Origin: Tenrec ecaudatus
Taxonomy: Eukaryota; Chordata; Mammalia; Afrosoricida; Tenrecidae
NCBI RefSeq assembly: GCF_050624435.1
Contig: NC_134535.1
Span: 70,986,494 to 71,050,493, forward strand
Direction of reading: 5' to 3'
DNA: 64,000 nucleotides
Shown: positions 32,986 to 43,354 of the stretch, one piece after another
Numbering within the stretch: the first letter of the stretch is position 1
Layout: every line of letters begins with the position of its first letter
Made by a program: the position numbers and the translations under genes
The notes under the pieces: generated by a model
Told to the model about the DNA's origin: nothing
What the model saw: the letters and a program-made list of their open reading frames with translations, nothing else
Database searches by the model: none

Positions 32986-33747
32986 ATTTTGCATATGGAG
33001 AGATTAAAAATTAGGAAGCGCAAATTAGACACATATAAATACATTCTATATTTTAGTGACTAACATTTAACATACAAAACATGATTTATTTACTTTGAAA
33101 ATTTCAATAAGATGGCTTTTTTAACAATTCATGGAAGATTCCATTATCTTTTAACTTCACTCTTTTGATATGTGAAAGAGGCAAAAAGGAATCACCAGTC
33201 TCTTCATTTAGCATGGAGATTTTCCCATGCCAACTATATTCAATTATCTTAATCTTTAAATTACTACCTACGTTTTAGTTATTTGAGCTTTTCACTACTA
33301 CAAAACACTACAAGGATTGTATTATGCATTTTCTGATGATTTTTCCCCTCTAAGTGACACACTAAAAAGAGAATTAGTTATTTTTCAACTAAAATGTGTA
33401 TATCAAAATATACCAGATGCCCTGAAAAAAGCAGTACTATACATGCCAATTGCCCCTACAGTTCTCCAAAGTATGTACACACTTCCTCATTTAAGGTTAT
33501 GATTAAGTCTCAAAGAGAAAGTTGTTATGCATACTCAGTGTTTCTGTAGCTTAATTTATTGTGGGGCAGAAGTTGAGTATGTTTTCAGAATTATTTAAAT
33601 GTGAAATGTCTGCTAGAAAGATATACAATTAGTGAGGAGTAGGTATTTTATCAGTATCATTAGTATCCCATACAAGTGGACTTTTGCTCAAGAAAATTTT
33701 TTAAATGCTTGAGGTAGTACACCCACTGGGAACTGCTAGATACTTAA
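32986..33747. other. Unassigned AT-rich stretch
   Basis: About 760 bases, no element or gene recognised. The 61-codon frame at 33317-33502 has no family. Confidence 0.45.
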
Positions 33748-34371
33748 GCTGAATTCAGGAGAGTACATTGACCAAGAGAAATCATTGCTAAAATCAGATG
33801 TATCTTGACTGAAGGCAGAGGATGATAAAAAGTAAGCATCTTGTGTTTTATTGACTATGTAAAGGCATTCAAGTGGGTCATAACAAACAATGGAGAACGT
33901 TGTAATAAATAAGAATTCCAGAACACGTCTTTGTGTTCATGTGGAACTTGTGCATAGACCAACAGTATACTTCAAAATGAAACAAACAAACAAATGAGGA
34001 CATGATACCTTGTTTAAAATCAGGAAAGATGTGTGTCAGAGTTGTATGTTTCCATCATAATTAGCCAATCTGTATGCTGAGCAAACAATACAAGGAACTG
34101 CACTAAAAACAAGAATGAGACAACATAACTGGAGGAACCCTGACAGCCTCTGACATGCAAATGACACAGCTTCCCTTGCAGAAAGTGAACAGGACTTGAA
34201 ACACTAATGTAGAAGAAAGACACGGCTTTCAGCATGGATCTATCACACAGTTTAAAGAAAATCCAAATCCTCACAAGTGGACCAATAATCACTATCATGA
34301 CAAACATACGAAATATTTAAATTGTCAAATATTCCATTTTACTTTGACTCCACGGTTAACAGCCATGGAAG
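33748..34371 (+). mobile_element. RTE LINE fragment, reverse transcriptase core
   Basis: Plus-strand RT palm region: GAATTCAGG (the QAGFRRG segment), TGTGTTTTATTGACTATGTAA (CFIDYAKAF), ATCAGGAAAGATGTGTGTCAG (V-KGVRQGC) and CAATCTGTATGCTGAGCAAAC (NLYAEQ). The catalytic motif at about 34154-34168 has the first Asp codon changed to Asn (GCAAATGAC). It lacks both the 5' part and the tail and is cut by an L1 at about 34372. Confidence 0.85.
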
Positions 34372-34669
34372 GATCTACATATAACCCCCTCCCTGGGGGA
34401 CAGACAACAGAAAAGTGGGTGAAGGGAGACATCGGACAGTGTAAAATATGACAACATCATATTAATTTATAAATTATAAAGGGTTCATGAGGGAGGGAGG
34501 AACAGGGAGGGAGCGATAAATGAGGAGCTGATACCAAGGGCTCAAGTGACAAGCAAATGTTTTTAGAATGATGAGGGTAAAAATGTACAAATGTGCCTGA
34601 CACAATGGATGTATATATGGATTGTGATGAGTTGTACAAGCCCCCAATAAAATGACTTTTTTAAAAAAA
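34372..34669 (+). mobile_element. 5'-truncated L1 inserted in RTE
   Basis: CCCCCTCCCTGGGGGACAG, then GTGGGTGAAGGGAGACA, a G/A-rich tract (GGGAGGGAGGAACAGGGAGG), AATAAA at 34646-34651 and A tail 34663-34669. It is the same 3' end as 5049-5472. RTE resumes immediately after. Confidence 0.88.
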
Positions 34670-34706
34670 GAAATCAAACAGCAATGTATTGGGCAAATCT
34701 ACAGGA
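34670..34706 (+). mobile_element. RTE fragment after the L1 insertion
   Basis: GAAATCAAACAGCAATGTAT, then TGGGCAAATCTACAGGACA, the EIK--IALGKS-A block that should follow the segment ending at 34371. Confidence 0.75.
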
Positions 34707-34795
34707 CACCAAAACCAAAAATACTCACCACCATTGATGAGAACCAACTTTTAGCGACCCTATAGAATGGAGGAGAATTGGCCCATAGATTTCTG
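34707..34795 (-). mobile_element. AfroSINE fragment
   Basis: CACCATTGATGAGAACCAAC, then TTAGCGACCCTATAGAATGG, the complement of the AfroSINE 3' portion (GGTCGCTATGAGT...GATGGCAGTG). Confidence 0.65.
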
Positions 34796-34878
34796 AGCTG
34801 CTGCAAAAGAGCTCTTTGATATTTGCAAAAGCAAAAGATACCACTTTGAAGACAAAGATGTATATGATCTAAGCTATG

Positions 34879-34937
<59 letters not shown>

Positions 34938-35014
34938 AAAGAGAAGAGAGGGGAGAGAGTGGTTGGGGAAAGAAAGGAGAGAAAGAGAGAGAGACCACAG
35001 CAAAAGAGCCACAT

Positions 35015-35106
<92 letters not shown>
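34879..35106. repeat. Paired (GA)n microsatellites with duplicated flank
   Basis: Two long GA tracts (about 34881-34934 and 35018-35102) are separated by a purine-rich spacer. Each tract is followed by almost the same sequence: CCACAGCAAAAGAGCCACAT (34995-35014) and CCACGGCAAAAGAGCCACAT (35113-35132). A block containing (GA)n plus this flank was therefore duplicated. The frames that translate as runs of Leu-Ser are artefacts. Confidence 0.92.
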
Positions 35107-35111
<5 letters not shown>

Positions 35112-35132
35112 CACCACGGCAAAAGAGCCACA

Positions 35133-35529
35133 TATTCTAAAATATTTAAATCTCTACCTCTCACTTGGTAATCTCCATCACTTCTAGATTCCCTCCCCAG
35201 GGGCACCAGAGATTAAGTTCCCAGCACAAAGACAAAAATTGATTGCTGAAATCCACCCAGAGGCATCACAAAAGGAAGTCCTGCCTTACATCTTTGGAAA
35301 GTGCACATCCATCAAAAACCTCTGAAACAACTGAGGCTACTGTGAGTGAGAGTCCACTCAACAGGAGCATGCTTGACTCGAACTCCTAACGCTCTCTCTC
35401 TGTGAGCTCTTCAGGTAATGACTTAGGCGATATTCATAACTATTGGAAGAGTCTATGTTCTGCCTTCAAAAGATTGCTAAGCATTGTCTTCTGAACCTGA
35501 AATGTTACCTACATGTTAATTTATTAATA
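35133..35529. other. Unassigned
   Basis: About 400 bases with no recognised element or gene. Confidence 0.4.
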
Positions 35530-35720
35530 TTATCCTTAAATGTTTTCATGGGAGTTAATACATATATCATATTATTCCATAATTCAATCATATCAAGCAG
35601 TATTGTACAATTGCTACCACAATCAATTTCAAAGCATTTTTTCCTTCCTGGATTCCTTGATATTAACTCTTTTTATAACCCCTTTTCTCCCATCCCTCTA
35701 TTATGGATACCACTGTACGC
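35530..35720 (-). mobile_element. Old L1 3' end fragment (probable)
   Basis: AGCAGTATTGTACAATTGCT, then ACCACAATCAATTTCAAAGC and TTCCTTCCTGGATTCCTTGA, in the arrangement of the complement of an L1 3' terminus, more diverged than the other copies. Confidence 0.5.
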
Positions 35721-35911
35721 ATTTTAGGTTTTTATAGTGGTAAATAAAGGGAATATTCTTGTAAATTTAGTAACAGGTGCCAAGATTGGGGCAACTGTAA
35801 TTACAGAGCTACAATTTAATGCAACCATATAAATGGAGATGATGGTAAGTGATGGAAAAGAGGATATTTTGTAATCACCTAGTTTCAGTTTAGACCCTAT
35901 ACTAGGTAACA

Positions 35912-36088
35912 AGGAGCTCTGTACAGTACGATGGTGAAGCACTTGGCTGATAAAGGAAAACTGTGTGACTGAAACTAACTGGTGGCTCTAAGGGAGAAAT
36001 GATTTTTTTTAACTTTGTTCCTATAAAATTATATATATATAGGACAGTTCATAATCTAAAGAATTGATGGCACCTAACAGCAACAACT
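35912..36088 (+). mobile_element. AfroSINE, degraded
   Basis: GGAGCTCTGTACAGTACGAT, then AAGCACTTGGCTGATAAAGG, then ACTGGTGGCTCTAAGGGAGAA, and a tail GATGGCACCTAACAGCAACA. Head and tail are clear; the middle is AT-rich and altered. Confidence 0.72.
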
Positions 36089-36799
36089 AGATGAACCTTG
36101 ATCAATCACGGTTTTTCTTGATATTCTCTAATAATATTGTCCTAGCTCTAGCTTGTCTACAAAGTACTAGAAGTTACATTTAAATGCAAATGTATGCATA
36201 ATCCGGTCCCACCTTATCTGCTTTGCCTTAAGTTTTCTTCTCCGCTCTCTCTTGACTCAATAATGAATCTTCCATACCAGCTAGACTTTTAACTTGATTC
36301 TCCTTAGACTAATCATTTTCATTTTCAACTCTAAGATTTAGAGCAACAAGGTTGAAGGAACATAGAATTGCTAATATTTAAATTTTATGTAAAAAAATGA
36401 GGGGGTATGGAGGGTTTTGCCTTTACTCATTAAAAGGAGAGATAAACCTTAAGAGTATGTATGTGGTGGCTTATATTTCTTATGAGCTTCTTTCAGAAGT
36501 TTATGAATAAAACATAAATAATATTAAATAGGTTATACTTAATAGCTAATTATATAAAACAATTTTATTAGACATCTAAATTCCAAACCACAAATGATAA
36601 AGTTTAAAGGAAAATATCTGAATATTTTCTCAGAATACTCTCATTTTTGAAAATGTGTGTAAGTTATATAAATGAGATTCTACTCTATAATTTATCGAAT
36701 GATAACATAATATAAGAAATAAATAATTAGATAACAAGAATGGGCACAGAAGTTTGTTTGTTTGTTTAATCCAGTTAATATATATATAAATTCAAAAGA
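36089..36799. other. Unassigned AT-rich stretch
   Basis: About 700 bases, nothing recognised except a (TTTG)n run at about 36752-36768. Confidence 0.5.
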
Positions 36800-37405
36800 G
36801 AGAAGTCAGCTCAGAAAGTTATGCAGTACACCAACATCAGTGACTGAAGGACTGTAAATCATATACCCCAAAGCCAAAGGAGAGAAGAGTATCAAAGCTT
36901 AATTTGTGAGATTCTGGTTTGAAAAACTATGGATGACAGTGGAAGCCCAGGATGCATTTGTGAGATCTGCACAGGAAATAAACCTCTGATTATTTCCCTC
37001 TATTCACAATGAAAAGGTGGGAAGACATTGATTACCACAAAGACTGCATTGGAGAAAGGACTGCAGAAGATCAAAGGGAGAAACCTGACTTGGATGGTTA
37101 AAGCCTTGTCAGTTGATCCTCCCTTTGATGGGCCTGCTGGACCTGATCTGGTTTTCAGCATTTCTGTTTATTGTTTGTTTATTTGTTCCCATATTGGGGT
37201 TTATCTCTAGAGTACTTTGTAATTAGAGGTAGCCCACTTGAATTTATGTTCTATGTTGTTCTGTTTTTCAGTATATGAAACCCAAGACTGATGAAGCTAT
37301 GGAGGCAGCAAGTAGAATAAGGTTTCCTGGATAGGCACAGTGGGGGAGGGGTAAAGAGGAGCTGATATCAATGACTTCAATAAAGAAGAAAATGATTTGA
37401 AACTT
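36800..37405 (+). mobile_element. Unclassified retroelement 3' end (tentative)
   Basis: Ends with a G-rich tract (CAGTGGGGGAGGGGTAAAGA), then AATAAA at 37379-37384 and an A-rich end at about 37384-37403. This layout suggests a non-LTR retroelement or retrocopy. The 60-codon frame at 37028-37210 inside it is not recognised. Confidence 0.42.
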
Positions 37406-38486
37406 TTGTGGCAGCTATTGTACCATACTGCTTGATGTGATTGAACTATGGGATGGTGTGATAGCTCTAGTAGTTCCCAATAGAATGGTTTTGGGGAAAA
37501 AAGAGAAAGTTATACAATCTATTTCTTGGACTTCAAGGGATAATCTTGATACATTTTCTTGAAGGAAATAAGATATTTTGGCTTATAATTAAGAAACTTG
37601 TAAGAAAATTGAAAAAATGCATTAGTGAGAAAAAATTCAGCAAAGATATTTGTAGAAAATAGTTTCTATCACCATGCCCTTGCGCATTCTCTAAGAGTAG
37701 CCAAGTGTTTCCTATGAGAATTATCTTTAAAAGCCTTATTCCATCTACTCTACAGCCCTGACCCTGGCACTTTCAATTTAGTTTTATTGCTAAAATTCAA
37801 AAAACACTTAAAAGGAACATAATTTGCATCCCTTGAGGATTCCAAATTCACCATTTTTGTAAGTAACTGGACATTCAACCTAAAGTAAATCAAAGAGAAC
37901 AGAAAAAATTTTTTGAGTGAGTGGGGGAACAGTTAAAGGAGTTGATATGTTAAAAAGCAGTAAGTTCACATTTTGATATTTTTTATTAACAAAAGTTTCT
38001 GTGATTTTGTGTTAATGATTTTTGACTTGCCCTTATGCAAATATTCTTGTCACATATATCTTCCGTTTTCCTAATTGAAAACTTGAACTTATTGTTTCAA
38101 ACAATGTCTTATATCTCCCCACTGAAAGCATAGTTTCTCTATGTGCATATTATTAATTGGCTCTATTTACTCTATTCTTTTTTGTCGTCTTATTTGCCTC
38201 TTAGTGTCTCAAAGTTTCAGGAAATATTAGTGGCTTATATACACATTAGTACTTATATATTAGTTGCTTGGAAATGGTAGTGCTAGAATCAACAATGCAA
38301 AAGATGACTACTCAAGCTTTGAAATTGAACTACCACGTAATTTTCTAAATGGTCTGATATCACTAATAATTATAAGTTTAACTTTTTAAAAATCATCCTT
38401 GTTCTGTTAATTTATTTATCTGAACTGAGAAAATATGAATATGAGATGAGTCAATATTTCAAAATAATATTAAGTTTTATTAAAGC
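37406..38486. other. Unassigned AT-rich stretch
   Basis: About 1.1 kb with no long frame and no named repeat. Confidence 0.5.
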
Positions 38487-38660
38487 TAGTTGCCATTGAG
38501 AGTATTCTGACTCGTGGATCCCCTAAGTACAGAGTAGAGCTGCACGCAACAGGAGTTTGATGGCTGTGAATTTTTTCTTTTTTGAAGCAAATCGTCAGGA
38601 TTTTTTTCCCAAGGCAACTCTGGATAAGTTATTAACATTTAACTATTTTGACCATTCCCC
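38487..38660 (-). mobile_element. SINE with AfroSINE/RTE-like tail, diverged
   Basis: AGTTGCCATTGAGAGTATTC (complement of a GAATCGACTCGACGGCAACT-type tail), then AGAGTAGAGCTGCACGCAAC, then a TTTTGAAGCAAATCGTCAGG region corresponding to the complement of CCTGGCGATCTACTTC in elephant-type SINEs. Confidence 0.6.
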
Positions 38661-38926
38661 AAACAAACAAACAAAAACTCACTGCTTTTGAGTTGATAGA
38701 ATTTTTTAATTCTTATGACCTGCAGTTTGTCCCAGGAATCAGTTATTTATAATAATGCTCTGTAATTAGAAAGCAAAAGTACGTACGTGATGGTTTCTCT
38801 TATTAATTGTCTTCAAGGGTAGAAGGGCATACGGGTAATGACATTATAAAATGTGTTGCTTTCTTTGTAACGCATTATTTTCAAGTTATTATAATTAAAT
38901 ATAAAATAGTATCAAATTCAGGAGAG

Positions 38927-38975
<49 letters not shown>

Positions 38976-39621
38976 ATGTTAAGGGCATTTTGTGATTGTA
39001 TAATTCTTTTACCAAAAATTTAGGATTTAATTGAAATCACATTAAATATTTAATTATTTGAAAACATAATCCACCTCCATAATAACAAGCTATCTTCTAA
39101 TTATTTAAATCTAATTTTGAAATCAATCAAGTGCACGAACAACCTAGAGACCTTCATCCACTCATTAGATAAGGCAGTCTATCTTATTTCACCCTTTCTG
39201 AAAAAGTCTTGTTGTAGTAAGTTAAGTTCTAACAAAACAAAGATTCTAGGGACGACATGGATAATAACAGGAAGATGCCGGCTAATCTGGGTTGGTTTCT
39301 AAGGATAGCCTTGGAGCGAGGATTAGGAGAGTGTTTGTAGTCTAAGCAAAGGACTGCTGCAAACGGGAATCTAATACTCTAGCTTTGGCTGGTACATAGG
39401 TATGATATGAAATCAAAGAAGATGGAACTCTGGACTCGTGTTTTAGTTAAATTACAAAAGACTTTGTATGTTGTGCTAAGGAACATGGACAGCATCCTAT
39501 GTGTGAAGAAATCAGCTAGTAAATATAAGGACACATTCAATGAGAACATTGCACATACTAGACAAGATGCAAGACAATCTAGATAGCTAACTGAGCAAAT
39601 GCATGCTCTCTTTCTATCTCA
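38661..39621. other. Unassigned, with one GT microsatellite
   Basis: No gene seen. A short AfroSINE-like trace (CTCACTGCTTTTGAGTTGAT) lies near 38678. Confidence 0.45.
38931..38973. repeat. (GT)n microsatellite
   Basis: About 43 uninterrupted bases of GT; likely polymorphic. Confidence 0.95.
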
Positions 39622-39842
39622 CTGCCATCAAGTCGATTCCAACTCTTGATCATTCTACACTACCAAACAAAACGGCCTGTCACTCACTACCAAACAAAAC
39701 GGCCTGTCACTCACTGTAAGACTGCAAATCTTAACAGGGTGGAAGACCCTACCTTTCTCTCTCGGAGTAACTGGTCATTTCAAACTACTGACCTCGTGGT
39801 AAGCAGCCCAACATGTAACCCACAATGCCAGCAGGGCTCCTT
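39622..39842 (-). mobile_element. AfroSINE with a 27-base internal duplication
   Basis: Complement of AfroSINE: CACTGCCATCAAGTCGATTC at the left, CTACTGACCTCGTGGTAAGC then CCCACAATGCCAGCAGGGCT at the right (head). A 27-base unit beginning CTACCAAACAAAACGGCCTG occurs twice in tandem (39660-39686, 39687-39713). Confidence 0.9.
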
Positions 39843-41439
39843 CCAGTATGTTCTAGTTAAACAATACAAAGGATAGATTCTTTTTAGTTCAATTAGAGAT
39901 ATATAGAAATCACAGGGAATACAGATTGAATAAGCAGATGGTTTCACATTAAATCTTAGACATTCAGAGAAATGAGAAATTATAATGATGATAAATGTAT
40001 ATGCACATTGACTTTTGAAGATCTGAGTGGCATTCGTTTTCTTCCCTGGAGCAGAATTTGATAGGGGGAAGTAAATGAATGTGACTGCTATAAATGTCTG
40101 AGAAATTACCATAATCCAATCAATTAACATAGACCTGGAGTACTAGAAGTTATAAAGACAGTATGGTTCTTTCACAATTTTAGTCAAATAAAGTGAATAT
40201 ATTTCTAGCCTTCATTAACATTAAATGCCCCCCTTTCTTTATTTTCTAAATGATGTGTAAAAATTAAAGTTACTTACTGTCTCGCTGATTATTTTACTAG
40301 GAATTACTCAGTAAAGATAAGAGCCATAGTTAAACATTATTTAGTAAATGAATCACTAGTTTACAACTGTAATTTCAATGAGTCAAATGATGTTTTTTAT
40401 ATTTAAATCAGAGTTGATGTTTAGCATTTTCTCAGAAAACAAATAGCTTCTCATTTGCAGAGATATTATTTTTTAGGTATACTAAGCATGACAGTTTGAG
40501 TCTTAATAACTATGATGCCACTACTTTGTATTCATTTACCTATTCTCACCATTAGATTATAGCTCATATTCTAAACAAGGCTAACAAGAATGATGGCACA
40601 GATGGTGTCTATTTATTTTCACAAGTCAATGTGATGAACCTTCTAGAAGTCTGTGACAAGTGTCCACTCTCCTGTCTGGCTCCTTCTGTGCCCACATGTG
40701 CACAAAGGTACTCTGATGAATTGTGCTTCTTTGACCTCTCAGAAACTTGCCTTCCATGATCAGTTTAAAGGGGAAAAAATGTGAAGGCTTAGATGTTATC
40801 TTTAACTGTGGAGTTATTTTATTAGGAATTCAATTTTATGATATAAAGAGATGGGCTACTTATAAAAATGACTTTTATCCAGTATTTTAAATAATTTTTA
40901 ATATTTATGCAAATATTAAAATATATATATATATATCCTATTGAGAGTTAACACAAAGCAGTCTTTCAAGCTAAGAGAATAAGAACCAAACCAATAAGGT
41001 ATTATTTCAACTGAAATAATCTTCCTTTTTCCCTAGCCTATTGAGTGAAAATAGACATTATTCCATCAATGTCAACTCTTGTTCCCTTGGAAAAGTTGTT
41101 ACTATGTTATATTTCTTCTAAAGTTTGTAGTAATCACTGATAGTTCTGGTTAGATCAGAGAGTTGTTTATTTTTTTCATAGATTTGATTGCTTTAATTAC
41201 CACCAGCCATAGGTAACATTTTTACTATACACTGTAACTTTGAGTAGATCACAAACTTCTTCCTTCAAGATTGCTGATCTTGTTCTTTGTATCCTTCAAG
41301 CAACATATTCAAGCAAATGAAGTAGAAGTTTGGAAGTTAAACAAATAGCAATACATGTAGAAAAAACCTTTACTGGCCTACTAGTTTCTGTTTTCTTCCT
41401 CTCTTCATTTAAAAATAATAATATAGATTTTTCAAAATG
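39843..41439. other. Unassigned AT-rich region
   Basis: About 1.6 kb, nothing recognised. A short (TA)n run is at about 40919-40936. The 116-codon minus-strand frame (39780-40130) overlaps the SINE head and has no family. Confidence 0.5.
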
Positions 41440-41660
41440 CTTGTATGCTGCGTCTCATTGAGGTTGTCGAATCCACTGCCAGTCACACTGACCCAGGTAA
41501 CAGGGTACAGCTGTTGAATTGGGTCTTCTTGGCTGTCGTCTTCACAGAGGCCAATGATCCACCAACGGGTCTTTTTTCCTACAATCACTGGGTTGGATCT
41601 AGCCACGTCTTTCAGTTAGCAATCAAACATTCAACCATAGCACCAACAAAGCTCCTTGTT
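41440..41660 (-). mobile_element. AfroSINE, diverged
   Basis: GAATCCACTGCCAGTCACAC, GTAACAGGGTACAGCTGTTG, then TTCAGTTAGCAATCAAACAT and CATAGCACCAACAAAGCTCC: complement of the AfroSINE tail, middle and head in order. Confidence 0.72.
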
Positions 41661-41926
41661 TCCCAGCTACTGATAGTTTCCAAATATCTCTAGCCCACTG
41701 TCCTATTTACCTGGAATCTGGCTACTATATTTAGAACTCAAGTTGGTTCAGTGTGTGCTAGATATGTAAGTCAGGGTATCTATGAGACCGCACTCTGGTA
41801 CACTTAATGATAACACAGTCATGGCTTAGAAAGTGTTCCAGACTACATTTCCAACCTTGAGAGTTTATTGAATCTTGATCATAAATCGAATGCAATTGAA
41901 GGTTAACTTTAGCCTTACTAATAACT

Positions 41927-42452
41927 GTGGTGATCACCTACTCTGGGGTCAATTGAAGGATGAAGAGTGTGGGGGTGGAGTCTAGGCTGTCAATCTGGAG
42001 CTAGCCAATGAGACTTCTGTGTGGGCATGGCCTTCCCCTGAGAATTCTGGTACTTCCTCCTTGGAAGAAGAAGACACCTCTCTCTCTCTCTCTCTCTCTC
42101 TGCTCCTCCCTGGCAGTCATTGCAGAAAACAAGCCACATAGATGGAACCAGACCTCAGAAGCCAGAGAAGCCACAGCACTGAGATGCTTACAATGTCACT
42201 GGACCCAAAGACTTTCTACCATCTGGCCTGTGAGCATCATGCATTTGGCTTCATTGCATGCATTTCGTGAGTCTGAAAAGGACTTTATAGATTGGTATCA
42301 TACATATGAGCTAATAATAGATTTAAGGCCTTGTACTGGACTGGGTTGGGATGTTTTCTCCATGTTCAATTGCTCTTGTATATAAACCTCTCCCTTACTT
42401 ACATATGCGTGTCAATGAATTTGTTTCTCTCATCTACCCAGACCGATACAAT
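41927..42452 (-). mobile_element. LTR-like element with (TC)n tract
   Basis: Reverse-oriented member of the five-copy family: TGTGGTGATCACCTACTCTG at the left end, GAGAATTCTGG, GGATGTTTTCTCC, then AATTTGTTTCTCTCATCTAC and CAGACCGATACA at the right end. Its CTCTCT stretch has expanded to a (TC)n tract (42078-42101). Confidence 0.7.
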
Positions 42453-42689
42453 AACCGAGGAGGTTGCTTGAAAGAAACGATCAGAGCGTCTGTGAAGGAG
42501 AGAAGCCATCAAGATCAAGGCTGCCCTTGTAGAGCCACAAAGAGTACGGTCCCTGTAAGCCTTGGCGCTCTCCTCTCTGCTTGAAATTGCACTGGCCCCA
42601 CTGACCCCTGGACCCACCACTCTGATCGCAGCTTCAACTTTTTGAAAGCACCCTAAAATCTACAAGTGAGAGAAATTGTCTGTAACCAC
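42453..42689. other. Unassigned GC-richer segment
   Basis: About 240 bases, richer in GC than its surroundings, with no frame or repeat I can name. Confidence 0.35.
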
Positions 42690-42765
42690 ATATTGAAATG
42701 GTGTGCCTGACCCAAGTCATTGTATTATAAATTCTTCATATGTAGGTGAAAGGTGGATATTGTAA
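42690..42765 (+). mobile_element. RTE fragment
   Basis: GGTGTGCCTGACCCAAGTCA, then CATATGTAGGTGAAAGGTGG, matching the VRLTQAM-F...YACESW block of RTE, plus orientation. Confidence 0.62.
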
Positions 42766-42840
42766 AATAGAGGAACAAAAAAAGAAAACAAAACAACAAG
42801 AAAAAGGCAATGATTAAAAAAAAACCCCACAACATGACAA

Positions 42841-43335
42841 AACAGAAAAGAAAAGCTTTATTTAGTTAAAGGACTGTTTGTTGGCCTTTAGTAGCGTTTT
42901 CTGGTTGAGTCCGAGGGGGTGCCAAGCGCTGACTCCAAAGTCTATTTTTGGTACTCCCTAGGGCCTTCCTTGCTCTGTTCCCCTTGCTGTTCTGTTGCAC
43001 ACCCTTAGTGTTTGCCTCCGTGTGGTGGGATCAGATCGGGCACAATTCCCACTCTATGTCTCCAGTGTTGTCCCCTGTAGGGTTATGGGTCATTGAGGGA
43101 TGTTGTGTCTCATAGTATGCCGGCCATATGGTCTTCTCTGTGGATTGGCTCTCTGAGCGAGAATATCATGGTCAGGGCTTGGTGGACCAGGATGTGCTCC
43201 ACTCTCTCTTCCTTCCCTTTCATTTCCTCCCGTGTGCTCTGATCAGACAACCCTCTCCCTGAGCTGCAGCTTCAGTGCTGTCCTCTGAAATAAATTTTTC
43301 TGGGGAGAGGGGCAGCTGTCCACATAGTTGGGATT
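42841..43335 (-). mobile_element. L1-type 3' UTR internal segment (probable)
   Basis: GC-richer, frame-free sequence with GGCCTTCCTTGCTCTGTTCC and GGGTTATGGGTCATTGAGGG, in a style I associate with afrotherian L1 3' UTRs. It abuts an RTE copy. Assignment is tentative. Confidence 0.42.
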
Positions 43336-43354
43336 TGGGATGGCTCTCTGAAAC

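Noticed and set aside
34699..35206. Long minus-strand frames rich in Leu-Ser repeats
   Set aside because: They are translations of (GA)n tracts and carry no protein information.
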